NCBI RefSeq assembly: GCF_023718305.1
Contig: NZ_QEYO01000003.1
Coordinates: forward strand, 306,145-370,144
Origin: Gramella sp. AN32
GTDB lineage: Bacteria; Bacteroidota; Bacteroidia; Flavobacteriales; Flavobacteriaceae
Direction of reading: 5' to 3'
DNA length: 64,000 nt
A program made the position numbers and the translations under genes. The notes under the pieces are model-generated. The model did not search any database, had not been told where the DNA came from, and was given only the letters and a program-made list of their open reading frames with translations. The number at the start of each line of letters is the position of its first letter. Position 1 is the first letter of the stretch. Shown piece after piece: positions 16,377 through 24,847 of this stretch.

Positions 16377-17066
16377 TTATTTATGCTGAAAAGGGCATTT
16401 CCAATCTTCACCCACTTTTCGGCCACTGTATTGTATGGCCTCGCTATGGTTTCCAAAATCTGCAAGCATAGGATTAATGTGACCCTGAAGTTTTTCATCC
16501 CTTTCCCGAATGCGATCCCGAACCGTCTGGTAACTTCCCATTTCCCGCAATTTTTCGAACTGCCAGTGTAAATTAAAAGCAATGGCTGTAAACGGACTCT
16601 GCCTTGCTATTCTTGATGCTCCCGGATGCATTCCTACGATATAAAAAGCTTTTCCCTTCAGGCTGAAACTAAACTCACTGTCTTTTACATCGCTGGAAAC
16701 CTCTCTATCCCAGGAGGTATCATCAAATTTATGTAAAAATTGCAATTGTTGCCAAAGCAAAGCTTCAAACTCTTTTTCCGAATATTTAACTGACTTTGGA
16801 AAAACTGCGAGAAATGTTTGAAATTCATTAGACTCAAAATCGTAATTATTGACGTATTTCTCTAAATCCTTTAAAATTTTTACAGCAGCTGCTTCGCTTC
16901 CAAAATCATGGTATTCATGTAACTCTACTTTATCCATGGTGAAAACCGTTTGAGCCATGATACAGGGATGGTCTTCATTCAATACAAAATTTTCGAATTC
17001 TGCTTTTACATCAATTTTTCGAATGTTCATGTCCGAATAATTCCTTTTTGTTTTAGTTTCACTCAT
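16377..17066 (-). CDS. YqcI/YcgG family heme-dependent N-hydroxylase-like protein
   Basis: 229 residues of the YqcI/YcgG family. Diagnostic blocks are MHPGASRIARQSPF (about 146-159), NLHWQFEKLRE (165-175), the NPMLADFG block (198-205) and SGRKVGEDWKCPF (214-226). Known members are heme enzymes that N-hydroxylate guanidino groups: GntA (pre-guanitoxin) and DcsA-type arginine N-hydroxylases. The present substrate is not known, but a DUF1989 hydrolase/deiminase-family gene in the same operon supports a guanidino compound. It is the third gene of the operon, 28 bases after SemiSWEET. Confidence 0.87.
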   Translation of the reverse strand: MSETKTKRNYSDMNIRKIDVKAEFENFVLNEDHPCIMAQTVFTMDKVELHEYHDFGSEAAAVKILKDLEKYVNNYDFESNEFQTFLAVFPKSVKYSEKEFEALLWQQLQFLHKFDDTSWDREVSSDVKDSEFSFSLKGKAFYIVGMHPGASRIARQSPFTAIAFNLHWQFEKLREMGSYQTVRDRIRERDEKLQGHINPMLADFGNHSEAIQYSGRKVGEDWKCPFQHK

Positions 17067-17094
17067 TTTACAATTCCATGCGCCCTTGGGGCAA

Positions 17095-17355
17095 TTAATC
17101 CTTTTTATACTTCATCATCAAATAAAACATAACCGAATTTAAAGCGAGGCTTACTCCGTTTGTCGCGATGATAGGAATATCGTTTTTCACAACACCATAA
17201 ACCACCCACAGGGCAACGCCAATCATTAGAATGATAAACATACCTGGAGAAACGTCTTTAACTTTTTTGGATTTCCACGCTTTGATGATTTGTGGAATTA
17301 CGGCAACGGTAGTACAAATACCGGCTACTATACCTAATACAACTTCCCAGTTCAT
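17095..17355 (-). CDS. SemiSWEET-family small transporter
   Basis: 86 residues forming one triple-helix bundle of three membrane segments (about 5-22, 40-58, 65-82) with the PQ-loop-like motif AVIPQIIKAWKSKKVKDVSP. Such proteins work as homodimers and move sugars passively through the inner membrane; several bacterial SemiSWEETs have unknown cargo. It lies 6 bases after yetF and 28 before the N-hydroxylase-like gene. In this operon the cargo could be a small polar metabolite and not sucrose, which is inference from context. Confidence 0.9.
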   Translation of the reverse strand: MNWEVVLGIVAGICTTVAVIPQIIKAWKSKKVKDVSPGMFIILMIGVALWVVYGVVKNDIPIIATNGVSLALNSVMFYLMMKYKKD

Positions 17356-17361
17356 CTGCTC

Positions 17362-17883
17362 CTATCTTTCAACATCGTTTAGAAGCCAGTCCTCGAGTTC
17401 TTTAGAAGCATCTTCGGTATGTAAAACTGAAATATCTCCTGTACATTCAAAAACAACAGCCCTAACCTGCTCGAGTTTGATCACATTTGCTTCCCTAAGT
17501 TTCGATCGAAGATCAGATTCTGCCACCCGGGCCTTTCTTAAATTTTCATGAAGGATGTTTTTTCCATCCATCAGCAGTAAGGGGGAATTATCCACAGCAT
17601 CCTGTATAAATTGAAACCTTCGTAACATTGCAACTGTAAGTTGTAGGATATAAACACTTAACAAGCCAATAATTCCTTCCCAGAGACTCACACTTTTTGT
17701 AAGGATAGTTGTTGCAATGATAGAACCAATAGCTACGGTCATGGCAAAATCAAAACTGGACATTTTGGAAAAGCTCCGCTTTCCCGCAATTCTTGTGAAT
17801 AAAATAACAGCCAGGTAAATTCCAATAGTAGAAAGAAAAATGGCTAAAAAGGAAGAGAAATCGATCTTAAACCATTTGTCCAT
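17362..17883 (-). CDS. YetF/DUF421 family membrane protein
   Basis: 173 residues: three membrane segments (about 12-85) followed by a cytoplasmic YetF C-terminal domain (about 95-170). The family landmarks are TRIAGKRSFSKMSSFDFAMT, VAIGSIIATTIL and the domain start LLLMDGKNILHENLRKARV with SDLRSKLREANV. B. subtilis YetF and YrbG bind phosphatidylserine-like lipid headgroups and are tied to membrane or spore physiology; function in Bacteroidota is unknown. It is the first gene of the five-gene operon ending with DUF1989, so the operon promoter must lie in 17884-18083. Confidence 0.88.
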   Translation of the reverse strand: MDKWFKIDFSSFLAIFLSTIGIYLAVILFTRIAGKRSFSKMSSFDFAMTVAIGSIIATTILTKSVSLWEGIIGLLSVYILQLTVAMLRRFQFIQDAVDNSPLLLMDGKNILHENLRKARVAESDLRSKLREANVIKLEQVRAVVFECTGDISVLHTEDASKELEDWLLNDVER

Positions 17884-18083
17884 AAAAAATTGTTTTTTGA
17901 GTTAAAAAAAGAAACTGTCACATTTAAAAAAGGGGGGTGATAAATTTTGACGGGTTCAACTTAATCTGAAATAAAATTAGGACATAGCTTTCCAAATTAA
18001 ATGTTAATCAATCATAAGCATTTATTAAGACGCCCGTACTATGTTATATATGGCAAAATTTCTGTGAATATTTTTTTGAATCC

Positions 18084-18935
18084 TTATCCGCCAACAATTT
18101 CTCCACCATTTATATGAAGTACCTGGCCGGTCATATAACTACTATCTTTACAAGCCAGATATACATAGGCGGGACCTACTTCACTGGGCTGCCCGGGCCT
18201 GCCCATAGGTACTTTTTTGCCGAAATCCGCTATGTCATCGAAAGTTGATGGAATAAGCGGTGTCCAGATGGGCCCCGGCGCAACGGCATTCACCCTAATA
18301 TCCTTTTCCACTAGCATTTTGGAAAGGGATCTGGTAAAACTTGTAATCGCACCTTTGGTACTTGAGTAATCCAGTAAATGCTCGCTACCTCGATAGCCCG
18401 TAACAGATGTCGTGTTAATGATCACACTGCCTTTCTGCATTTGTTCCAGTGCTTTTTTCACCACATAGAAATAAGGGAAAATATTGGTTTCAAAAGTTTC
18501 CCTGAATTGTGCTTCGGAAATATCTTTTACTTCTCCCTGGGGAAATTGCATTGCAGCATTATTCACCAGGATATCGATTTTACCAAATTTTTTAACCGTG
18601 TCTGTAACTATCTTTTTACAAAAAACATCGCTTTTAAGATCGCCGCGCATAAGGTGGCAGGACTGGCCTTCTTTTTCCACCAGTTTCTGGGTTTCCAAAG
18701 CATCCTCATCTTCATTCAAATAGGCGATCGCAACATCTGCCCCTTCCCGGGCAAAATGAACCGCAACGCTCCTGCCAATACCGCTATCGCCTCCGGTTAT
18801 CAGCGCGATTTTGCCTTTTAGTTTTTCACTTCCTTTATAATCCTTTCTTATAATTTCAGGTTCCGGATCCATCTTATACTCATCACCGGGCTGTTCCTCC
18901 TGCTGCTGATTCTTGATTTTCTCATTTTTATCCAT
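18084..18935 (-). CDS. SDR family oxidoreductase (YhdF/YghA-like)
   Basis: 283 residues. A charged, Gln-rich N-terminal leader of about 40 residues (KNQQQEEQPGDEYKMDPEPE) precedes the Rossmann domain, typical of the general-stress SDR group. Motifs: TGGDSGIG near 47-54, NNAAMQFPQ near 126, YSSTKGAI with the catalytic Tyr and Lys near 195-199, and a glycine-rich closing HINGGEIVGG. The AYLNEDED sequence after strand 2 leaves NADP preference open. Substrates of this group are undefined aldehydes or ketones. It is a single gene, divergent from the GDPD gene. Confidence 0.9.
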   Translation of the reverse strand: MDKNEKIKNQQQEEQPGDEYKMDPEPEIIRKDYKGSEKLKGKIALITGGDSGIGRSVAVHFAREGADVAIAYLNEDEDALETQKLVEKEGQSCHLMRGDLKSDVFCKKIVTDTVKKFGKIDILVNNAAMQFPQGEVKDISEAQFRETFETNIFPYFYVVKKALEQMQKGSVIINTTSVTGYRGSEHLLDYSSTKGAITSFTRSLSKMLVEKDIRVNAVAPGPIWTPLIPSTFDDIADFGKKVPMGRPGQPSEVGPAYVYLACKDSSYMTGQVLHINGGEIVGG

Positions 18936-19047
18936 AGTTCCTGTTTTCAGGCAAAATTAAGGGCATTATTTTTTAAATAAATGTTAAGCGGTGCTAAGCA
19001 TTTCATAATCCTTACAATCTGCGTATTTTCGTATTCGATAAAATCCT

Positions 19048-19764
19048 ATGCATAATTTTCTTAAAATCGGTCATCGGGGAGCGAAAGCTTATGTTCCGGA
19101 AAACACTCTGGAGAGTTTTGAAAAAGCTATTCTTTTAGGGGCTGATATGATTGAACTCGACGTGCATTTGGACAGAGAGGGTAAAATTTGGGTTTTACAC
19201 GATAAAACCCTGGAAAGAACAACAAATCTTACGGGAGAAATTTCCCAAAAATCTTCGGAAGAATTGGGAAAGGCTTTAATTGAAAAAAAATATAAAATTC
19301 CATTGCTGACTGAAGTGTTCAAATTTGCCCGAAATAAATGCGCATTGAACATTGAATTAAAAGGTGTTGGAACAGGCGTAGCGGTTGCGAAATTACTTTC
19401 AAAAGCAATAAGAAATGATCATTTCAAAAATCAGGATTTTCTTGTTTCAAGTTTCGATTGGGCAGAATTAGAACTTTTTCATTCTAAAAATGATCAGATC
19501 CCTCTAGCCGTTTTGACGGAAGAAAAGGTGCAAACAGCCATAGCTTTCGCCAAAGAAATCAAAGCAGTTGCGGTTCATCCTTCGAAAGACTTACTAGATA
19601 ATGAAAATTTCAATTTGATCAAAAAAAATAATTTTCTGGTAAATGTCTGGACGGTGAATGCTCCACAGGAAATTTTAAAATTCGTGCAGATGGGCGTCAA
19701 TGGAATTATTTCCGATTATCCGGATAGGCTTCAGCCGGAATTTCTCAAAACTATAATAGATTGA
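19048..19764 (+). CDS. Glycerophosphodiester phosphodiesterase
   Basis: 238-residue TIM-barrel phosphodiesterase. The catalytic HRG (9-11), the metal ligands in PENTLESFEKA and IELDVHLDREG, and the second His in VLHDKTLERTTNLTG are all present. By family it hydrolyses deacylated phospholipids to glycerol-3-phosphate and an alcohol. It has no signal peptide, so it acts in the cytoplasm, unlike the secreted GlpQ forms. Its stop codon overlaps the TTG start of the next gene (ATTGA), so the two are translationally coupled. Confidence 0.92.
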   Translation: MHNFLKIGHRGAKAYVPENTLESFEKAILLGADMIELDVHLDREGKIWVLHDKTLERTTNLTGEISQKSSEELGKALIEKKYKIPLLTEVFKFARNKCALNIELKGVGTGVAVAKLLSKAIRNDHFKNQDFLVSSFDWAELELFHSKNDQIPLAVLTEEKVQTAIAFAKEIKAVAVHPSKDLLDNENFNLIKKNNFLVNVWTVNAPQEILKFVQMGVNGIISDYPDRLQPEFLKTIID

Positions 19765-20969
19765 AAATTTACGATATCATTATTGTGGGGGGTGGTGCGG
19801 CAGGATTTTTTACGGCGATCAATGCTGCGGAAAACAATCCTGCCCTAAAAATTTTAATTCTGGAACGTGGCAAGGATGTACTCTCTAAAGTTAGGATTTC
19901 CGGTGGCGGGCGTTGTAATGTTACCCATGCAGAATTTATTCCGAAGGAACTTACAAAAAAATATCCCCGTGGTGAAAAGGAACTTTTAGGTCCCTTTCAC
20001 ACATTTATGACCGGCGATACCATTTCCTGGTTTGAAGAAAGGGGTATTAGACTAAAAACGGAAGAAGACGGTCGCATGTTTCCGGTTACAGATTCATCAG
20101 CAACTATCATCAATTGCTTTTTATCCCAATGCCGAAAGTTACATATTGAAATTCAGAAGGGACATTCACTCAGAAAGCTTAAAAAACAGGACGATACCTG
20201 GTTTCTGGAAACCAGTGCAGGAGAATTCACCACTCAAAAAGTGATGCTGGCCACGGGTAGCAATCCAAAAATCTGGCAAATGCTGCAAAATTTCGGACAT
20301 AGCATTATTGATGCCGTGCCTTCACTTTTTACCTTTAATATTAAAGACAAACGCATTGAAGGTTTAGCGGGAATTGCTTCAGAAGCTGAAGTAAAGGTTT
20401 TTGGTACCGGCCTGGAAAGTTCCGACCCCCTACTTATAACACACTGGGGGATGAGTGGCCCGGCCATTCTTAAATTATCTGCCTGGGGCGCCAGGGAATT
20501 GCACGATTTTAATTACAATTTCGAAATTACAGTGAACTGGATTCCCGGGGAATCTTTTCAATCTATTATTGAAATCCTCAAAAAAATAAAGGTTGATTCT
20601 GCCAAGCAGCAGGTAAATACCAGGCCACAATTTGACCTTCCCAGACGTTTATGGCAAAATATTGTGGAAGCTTCTACTATAAATGCTTCAGGAAAATGGG
20701 CCGATTTACATAAACTTCAGCTTCAGGCTTTGGCAAAACAACTCTGCGAAGCAAAATTTCAGGTAAAGGGGAAAAGCACTTTTAAAGAAGAATTTGTTAC
20801 CGCGGGCGGGATTGATCTTAAAGAAGTTGATTTTAAAACCTTTGAAAGCAAATTGCATAAAAATCTATTTTTCGCCGGGGAAATCCTGAATATCGATGCA
20901 ATAACCGGAGGATTTAATTTTCAGAATGCCTGGACCGGGGGATATTTAGCGGCAAAAGCTATGAGTTAA
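19761..20969 (+). CDS. NAD(P)/FAD-dependent oxidoreductase, HI0933/BaiN family
   Basis: 402-residue flavoprotein. The TTG at 19761 is the best start because it places the dinucleotide motif IIIVGGGAAGFF at residues 6-17, as in homologues. Other family blocks: SKVRISGGGRCNVTH (54-68), LATGSNPKIWQM, THWGMSGPAILKLSAWG, VTAGGIDLKEVDFKT and the C-terminal GEILNIDAITGGFNFQNAWTGG that closes the FAD site. The family contains YhiN and the bile-acid protein BaiN, but the general function in most bacteria is unknown. It overlaps the GDPD gene by 4 bases, and its 3' end overlaps the converging TspO gene by 11. Confidence 0.9.
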   Translation: MKIYDIIIVGGGAAGFFTAINAAENNPALKILILERGKDVLSKVRISGGGRCNVTHAEFIPKELTKKYPRGEKELLGPFHTFMTGDTISWFEERGIRLKTEEDGRMFPVTDSSATIINCFLSQCRKLHIEIQKGHSLRKLKKQDDTWFLETSAGEFTTQKVMLATGSNPKIWQMLQNFGHSIIDAVPSLFTFNIKDKRIEGLAGIASEAEVKVFGTGLESSDPLLITHWGMSGPAILKLSAWGARELHDFNYNFEITVNWIPGESFQSIIEILKKIKVDSAKQQVNTRPQFDLPRRLWQNIVEASTINASGKWADLHKLQLQALAKQLCEAKFQVKGKSTFKEEFVTAGGIDLKEVDFKTFESKLHKNLFFAGEILNIDAITGGFNFQNAWTGGYLAAKAMS

Positions 20970-21438
20970 GCCTCCAGATTTCAAAATTCAGGGCAATAGC
21001 AAACAATACCCAAAGCGCATAAGGCGCCAAGAGATAAGCTGCAGTTTTATTGACGATTCTGAACCATTTTATGGTGATTAAAATTAAAATAAATAAAGCA
21101 ATTAAGTCCAAAAGCGCTAAAAATGGTTTTTGCAACGCGAAGAAAAGCAAAAACCAGAATCCATTAAGAAAAAGCTGAAATCCAAAATGGTAGAGGGCTG
21201 TTTTTACCCATTTATGATAAAACCCTTTGTTCCAAACGATTCCCGCGGCAATGCCCATAAAAATATACATGATAATCCACACCGGGCTAAAAATATTCTG
21301 CGGAATATCGAACCAGGGTTTTTCCAGGGATGGATACCATTCTTCCGTACCGGTTTGAGTGGCAATAATGCCCATAAACCCGAATATCAGGCAGATACCA
21401 ATGGCAAAAGAACTGCGTATAAGGAGCTTCTTAGTCAT
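20959..21438 (-). CDS. TspO/MBR family protein
   Basis: 159 residues with five membrane helices. Landmarks of the family are GTEEWYPSLEKPWFDIPQ near 31-48, VWIIMYIFMGIAAGIVW near 53-69, and the tryptophan-rich FQLFLNGFWFLLFF. TspO proteins bind porphyrins and cholesterol-like ligands and can photo-oxidise protoporphyrin IX; in bacteria they link tetrapyrroles, light and oxygen. It is in the inner membrane here. The gene is single and converges with the flavoprotein gene. Confidence 0.92.
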   Translation of the reverse strand: MTKKLLIRSSFAIGICLIFGFMGIIATQTGTEEWYPSLEKPWFDIPQNIFSPVWIIMYIFMGIAAGIVWNKGFYHKWVKTALYHFGFQLFLNGFWFLLFFALQKPFLALLDLIALFILILITIKWFRIVNKTAAYLLAPYALWVLFAIALNFEIWRLNS

Positions 21439-21510
21439 TTATGGGTTGGTTTAATATACTAAAATACAATTTATTTGATTTCTTTCTGAACCTTGAAAAA
21501 CATAAAAGCT

Positions 21511-21532
21511 TAGCTTTGCGAAAATTTTTCGC
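21511..21532 (+). promoter_or_regulatory. Putative -7 element and palindrome before mvaD
   Basis: TAGCTTTG (21511-21518) matches TAnnTTTG. It is followed at once by the perfect palindrome GCGAAAA-T-TTTTCGC (21518-21532), which touches the ATG at 21533. The leader would be very short and may fold next to the start codon. Confidence 0.45.
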
Positions 21533-22621
21533 ATGAGGGAAAAAGATTTTATTCCATCTACAAAACCAGAAGATTTTAAATCGGGTAAATCTACCTGGCG
21601 GGCTCCAAGTAATATTGCGCTTGTAAAATACTGGGGTAAAAAAGAAAATCAAATTCCGGCAAATCCTTCCATCAGTTTTACTTTAAATAATTGCCACACC
21701 TTAACTTCGGTAACTTTCAGTAAAAAAGACGCTAAAACTGAGAATTTTTCTTTTGAATTTTATTTTGAAGGCAAAAAAAAGGAAAGTTTCAAACCTAAAA
21801 TTATTCAGTTTTTTAGAAGGATCGAGCAATATTGCCCTTATTTAAAATATTTTTCGTTAAAGATCGAAAGTGAAAATTCATTCCCTCACAGTAGCGGGAT
21901 AGCCTCTTCAGCAAGCGGAATGAGTGCTTTGTCCCTATGTATCATGGATCTGGAAAAAAATATATACCCGGGAATTTCCGAAGATTATTTTCTCAAAAAA
22001 GCATCCTTCCTGGCGCGTTTAGGTTCCGGAAGTGCCTGTAGAAGTATTGAAGGAAATTTGGTTGTTTGGGGGAATCATCAGGAAATTGAGGGATCTTCAG
22101 ATCTTTTTGGGATTAACTTTCCTTATAAAACCCATGAAGTTTTTAAATCTTACCGTGATATTATTTTACTCGTAGATAAAGGAGCAAAACAAGTTAGCAG
22201 TACCGTGGGCCATGACTTAATGCATGGAAATCCTTACGCTGAAGCAAGATTTGAGCAGGCCAATAAAAATCTTTCCAAACTGATCCCAATTTTAAAAAGC
22301 GGCGATCTTTCCGCCTTTATAGAATTGGTGGAAAGTGAAGCCTTAAGCCTACACGCGGTGATGCTGAGTAGTTTGCCCTATTTTATACTAATGAAACCCA
22401 ATACCCTTGAAATAATCAACAGGATCTGGGCATTTAGAAAATTAACTGGCATACCCGTTTGTTTTACTTTAGATGCCGGTGCCAACGTGCACATGCTCTA
22501 CCCTGAAGAAAACGAAATCAAAATTTTAGACTTCATTAAAGATCAGTTAGTTGCGTATTGTGAAAAGGGGCAGTATATTTGCGACAAAATTGGTGGTGGA
22601 GCGAAAAGAATTGATCATTGA
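21533..22621 (+). CDS. mvaD: Diphosphomevalonate decarboxylase
   Basis: 362-residue GHMP-superfamily enzyme that converts mevalonate diphosphate to isopentenyl diphosphate using ATP. The family signature NIALVKYWGKKENQIPANPSIS (27-48, here as two adjacent blocks) and the phosphate loop SSGIASSASGM (120-130) are present, as is the late LDAGANVHMLYP block. It begins a run of isoprenoid genes with mevalonate kinase and a UbiA prenyltransferase. Use of the mevalonate pathway in place of MEP is characteristic of Flavobacteriaceae. Confidence 0.92.
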   Translation: MREKDFIPSTKPEDFKSGKSTWRAPSNIALVKYWGKKENQIPANPSISFTLNNCHTLTSVTFSKKDAKTENFSFEFYFEGKKKESFKPKIIQFFRRIEQYCPYLKYFSLKIESENSFPHSSGIASSASGMSALSLCIMDLEKNIYPGISEDYFLKKASFLARLGSGSACRSIEGNLVVWGNHQEIEGSSDLFGINFPYKTHEVFKSYRDIILLVDKGAKQVSSTVGHDLMHGNPYAEARFEQANKNLSKLIPILKSGDLSAFIELVESEALSLHAVMLSSLPYFILMKPNTLEIINRIWAFRKLTGIPVCFTLDAGANVHMLYPEENEIKILDFIKDQLVAYCEKGQYICDKIGGGAKRIDH

Positions 22622-22645
22622 TAATGGACAATTAATAATGATGAA

Positions 22646-22872
22646 AGAAATGATATTAAGGAAATTTTGAAATTACCGACCAAAATCATAAAAACCTCAA
22701 AATCAAAATAGTTAATATCACATAATACAATTTTTTAAAAAGGATTTTGTAATTTCAGGAATGAGCTTTTGAAGGAAACTTCTTATATTAGCAACCTGAA
22801 ATTGAAAGAATTAAAGAATGATATTGAGGAAATTTTTAAAGTCACTAACTAAAATCATGAAGACCTTAAAAT
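22646..22872 (+). repeat. Imperfect direct repeat in the mvaD-mvk gap
   Basis: Two similar blocks of about 58 bases (22646-22703 and 22813-22872) share GAATGATATT-aGGAAATTTT and AAAATCATgAAgACCT with scattered changes. The second block can be read as the end of a short coiled-coil-like peptide (LKNDIEEIFKVTN). The 293-base gap holds no gene that I can support; AT-rich spacer sequence fills the rest. Confidence 0.45.
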
Positions 22873-22914
22873 AATTTTCCATTTTTAATTCTCCATTTTC
22901 AATTTGTATACAAC

Positions 22915-23853
22915 ATGAAAGGACCTCTATTTTATTCGAAAATACTTCTATTTGGAGAGTATGGAATTATAAAAGATTCCAAAGGATTGTCTATTCCGTA
23001 TAACTTTTATAATGGCGCCCTGAAGATTGAAAAAGATCTTTCTGATGTCGCCCAGAAATCAAATGACAATTTAAAGCGTTTTGCAGAATATCTTGAAAAA
23101 CTTCAGGAAAACAATCCTGATCTTGTTCAGTTCGATTTTAACGCGCTGAAAAAAGATATTTCAAAAGGCATGTATTTCGATTCCAGTATCCCTCAGGGAT
23201 ATGGTGTGGGAAGTAGTGGTGCTTTAGTGGCGGCGATCTATGATAAATATGCCGATAATAAGATCACAGTCCTTGAAAATCTAACCAGGGATAAACTTTT
23301 AAAGTTAAAAATGATCTTTGGGGAAATGGAATCTTTTTTCCATGGAAAATCTTCAGGTCTTGATCCTTTAAATTCTTATTTAAGCATTCCTATTCTTATA
23401 AATTCAAAAGAAAATATTGAACCCGCCGGCATTCCTTCTCAAACGGAAAATGGCACCGGGGCTGTATTTTTGCTGGATAGTGGCACTACCGGGGAAACCG
23501 CCCCCATGGTAAATATCTTTATGGAAAACATGAAACAGGAACCTTTCCGAAAAATGCTGAAAGACCAGTTTGTGCGCCATACCGATGCCTGTGTGGATGA
23601 CTTTTTGAAAGGTGATGTGAAATCATTGTTTAAAAATGTAAAAAAACTTTCCCATACTGTTCTGGATAACTTTAAACCAATGATCCCCATCCAATTTCAT
23701 AAACTTTGGAAAAAAGGAATTGAAACCAACGATTATTATCTGAAATTATGTGGTTCTGGTGGTGGCGGATATATTCTTGGCTTTACGGAAGATATTGGCA
23801 AAGCTCGTAAAGCATTAAAAGATTATAACTTAGAAGTGGTTTATAACTTCTAA
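22915..23853 (+). CDS. Mevalonate kinase-like GHMP kinase
   Basis: 312 residues. The GHMP phosphate loop is PQGYGVGSSGA (93-103), preceded by the N-terminal KILLFGEYGIIKDSKG (9-24) typical of mevalonate kinases, and the third motif is CGSGGGGYILGF near 280. The segment FHGKSSGLDPLNSY supplies the catalytic Asp region. It should phosphorylate mevalonate in the cytoplasm. The position next to mvaD and a prenyltransferase supports this, although phosphomevalonate kinase is a possible alternative within the superfamily. Confidence 0.88.
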   Translation: MKGPLFYSKILLFGEYGIIKDSKGLSIPYNFYNGALKIEKDLSDVAQKSNDNLKRFAEYLEKLQENNPDLVQFDFNALKKDISKGMYFDSSIPQGYGVGSSGALVAAIYDKYADNKITVLENLTRDKLLKLKMIFGEMESFFHGKSSGLDPLNSYLSIPILINSKENIEPAGIPSQTENGTGAVFLLDSGTTGETAPMVNIFMENMKQEPFRKMLKDQFVRHTDACVDDFLKGDVKSLFKNVKKLSHTVLDNFKPMIPIQFHKLWKKGIETNDYYLKLCGSGGGGYILGFTEDIGKARKALKDYNLEVVYNF

Positions 23854-23862
23854 AATCCATTC

Positions 23863-24768
23863 ATGGCTTCTATTTTGAATAAACGCCTACTACTGAAGAT
23901 TTTTAGTCTTTTCTCCGTAGTTCGCGGTTATAATATTCTGGTCATAGTATTTGCCCAATATTTAACTTCTGCCTTTATCCTGGCCCATGACCTCCCACTT
24001 CGAGAGGTTATTTTTGATCCTAATCTTTTCTTCCTAATTCTCGCTTCTTCCAGCGCCATCGCTTCAGGATATATTATCAATAATTTTTACGATAGTGAAA
24101 AAGATCTGATTAACAGGCCCAAGAAAACGATGCTGGATCGTGTGGTTAGCCAGCGAACTAAACTTTCCGTATATTTCATTCTTAATTTTGCTTCGATATT
24201 TTTTGCAAGTTATGTTTCTTTCAGGGCGGTGGTTTTTTTCTCAATTTATATATTTATCATCTGGTTCTACTCGCACAGGCTTAAAAAAATCCTGTTTTTA
24301 GGCAATCTAATTGCGTCCATTCTAACCATCTCTCCCTTTTTCGTGATTTTCGTGTATTACAAAAATTTTGAAACGGTAATTTTCATCCACGCAACATTTC
24401 TTTATCTCATGATTGTAATGCGTGAACTGGTTAAGGATTTGGAGAATATGCAGGGCGATTTAGCGCAAAATTATAATACCATCCCACTTGTATATGGCGA
24501 AAAATGGAGTAAGTTTTGCCTTGCCATGTGCAGTGTTCTCGCTCTTTTGCCATTATATCTTTTGATTACCAGGTTTGAAATTGGATATATGAATTATTAT
24601 TTTTTTGGATCTTTCTTTCTACTGGTAATTTTCATGCTCCTATTATATTTCAGCCAGGCTAAATGGCAATATCTTATCCTACACAACATTTTGAAACTGA
24701 TAATTGTAGCCGGAGTTTTCAGTATTTTATTAATCGATTTTGATGAAGTTTTAAACCGGGTTTTTTGA
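23863..24768 (+). CDS. UbiA-family prenyltransferase
   Basis: 301 residues with eight or nine membrane helices. The first Asp-rich motif NxxxDxxxD is exact (N73, D77, D81 in NNFYDSEKDLINRPKK) and the second is KDLENMQGDLAQNYNTIPL near 190. By family it transfers an isoprenoid chain from a diphosphate to an acceptor. Its subgroup is annotated as geranylgeranylglycerol-phosphate geranylgeranyltransferase-like, an archaeal lipid enzyme homologue, but menaquinone or another acceptor is possible. It starts 9 bases after the mevalonate kinase stop and is surely in the same operon. Confidence 0.87.
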   Translation: MASILNKRLLLKIFSLFSVVRGYNILVIVFAQYLTSAFILAHDLPLREVIFDPNLFFLILASSSAIASGYIINNFYDSEKDLINRPKKTMLDRVVSQRTKLSVYFILNFASIFFASYVSFRAVVFFSIYIFIIWFYSHRLKKILFLGNLIASILTISPFFVIFVYYKNFETVIFIHATFLYLMIVMRELVKDLENMQGDLAQNYNTIPLVYGEKWSKFCLAMCSVLALLPLYLLITRFEIGYMNYYFFGSFFLLVIFMLLLYFSQAKWQYLILHNILKLIIVAGVFSILLIDFDEVLNRVF

Positions 24769-24800
24769 TAATCGGCTCATTATAAAACTTTTCGAAATAA

Positions 24801-24833
24801 TCTGGTGCGATACACGGGCATCATGTATCTTTG
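24801..24833 (+). promoter_or_regulatory. Promoter of the pseudouridine synthase gene
   Basis: TCTG (24801-24804), 21 bases, TATCTTTG (24826-24833) fits the Bacteroidota -33/-7 pattern with one mismatch in the -33 box. The ATG follows 15 bases later, so the leader is short. Confidence 0.6.
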
Positions 24834-24847
24834 CAAAAAATTTAGGA

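Noticed and set aside
17890..18083. Promoter or small RNA in the gap upstream of yetF
   Set aside because: The gap is AT-rich with a poly-G/GGGGGG run at 17930; neither a -33/-7 pair nor a stem-loop convincing enough to report was found.
18378..18821. 147-residue ORF antisense to the SDR gene
   Set aside because: It lies wholly inside a well-supported SDR coding region and has composition expected of an antisense frame.
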